Source: Apostichopus japonicus
Taxonomy: Eukaryota > Echinodermata > Holothuroidea > Aspidochirotida > Stichopodidae
Reading direction: 5' to 3'
Length of the DNA: 64,000 nt
NCBI RefSeq assembly: GCF_037975245.1
Contig: NC_092582.1
Coordinates: 23,463,577 to 23,527,576, forward strand
Below are positions 63,425-64,000 of this stretch, piece after piece (the stretch's first letter is position 1; every line of letters starts with the position of its first letter). The notes beneath the pieces are model-generated. The model was not told the DNA's origin. It made no database searches and saw nothing but the letters and a program-made list of their open reading frames with translations. A program made the translations under genes and the position numbers.

Positions 63425-63870
63425 TCTTTTATGCCAACTACTGTACTACATGGTAAACCTGCATTACTTTACACCTACTGTACTATATGGCAAACCTGCA
63501 TTACTTTACACCTACATATATACTAAACATGCATTACTTCACACGTACTATACTACATGGTAAACCTGCATTACTCTACACCTACATATATACTAAACAT
63601 GCATTACTTCACACGTACTATACTACATGGTAAACCTGCATTACTTTACACCTACTGTACAATATGGCAAACCTGCATTACTTTACACCTACATATATAC
63701 TAAACATGCATTACTTCACACGTACTGTACTACTGTACATGGTAAACCTGCATTACTTTACTCCTACATTTATACTAAACATGCATTACTTCACACGTAC
63801 TGTACTACATGGTAAACCTGCATAACTTTAAACCTACATATATACTAAACATGCATTACTTTACACCTAC
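63425..63870. repeat. Composite tandem repeat (about 105-bp period)
   Basis: TGGTAAACCTGCATTACTTT, ACACCTACATATATACTAAA and CATGCATTACTTCACACGTA recur in order. Short open frames reading KPALLYTYIYTKHALLHTY are artefacts. Confidence 0.9.
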
Positions 63871-64000
63871 TGCACAGTACACAAATTGTAGTGTAAGGCA
63901 ATTTCTTCGATATTTTTGAACACCTTATCCAAACTTAAAGGAGAAATAAAACCTTGCCATTGGCCTAGATGAGATGGGTAGGAATATGATGAACAACTGC

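Overview
This is animal nuclear DNA, AT-rich, with long introns and many tandem arrays and non-autonomous mobile elements. The recognisable genes are AIF1 (allograft inflammatory factor 1) and DIPK1/FAM69. Together with tRNA-derived SINEs, TTAA-flanked inverted-repeat elements and a Gypsy/Ginger-type integrase relic, they suggest a marine invertebrate deuterostome. An echinoderm, possibly a sea cucumber, is my best guess, but the sequence alone does not prove it. No bacterial features, rRNA or functional tRNA gene were seen.

Layout. (1) About 6.8-18.4 kb, minus strand: an unrecognised gene of at least five exons. It starts at 18401, its splice phases agree at every junction, and it runs off towards the left edge. 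An RFX-type X-box lies 1.36 kb upstream of its start. (2) 24.2-34.2 kb, minus strand: a complete six-exon AIF1 gene, assembled by hand from splice sites, phases and the EF-hand protein family. A 240-bp fold-back element sits just upstream of its first coding exon. (3) 35-45 kb: no genes seen; one probable SINE, a long CTA triplet array and a palindrome-rich array. (4) 45.4-48.9 kb, plus strand: a spliced but decayed integrase-derived gene with a frame change, a lost catalytic Asp and an early stop. (5) 49-60 kb: SINE copies, an inverted repeat with a degenerate hammerhead-like core, and large tandem arrays, the largest being about 80 copies of a 25-bp unit at 58.2-60.2 kb. (6) 60.9-62.4 kb, minus strand: the last two exons of a DIPK1/FAM69 secretory-pathway kinase-like gene, whose 5' part lies beyond the right edge. 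Its upstream intron carries two further arrays.

The genes do not form a pathway. Most of the ORFs longer than 60 codons are chance readings of repeats or introns. Real exons were called only when splice sites, reading phase and protein-family logic, or phase continuity alone, agreed. I could run no searches, so family calls rest on recognition and all exon borders are predictions.
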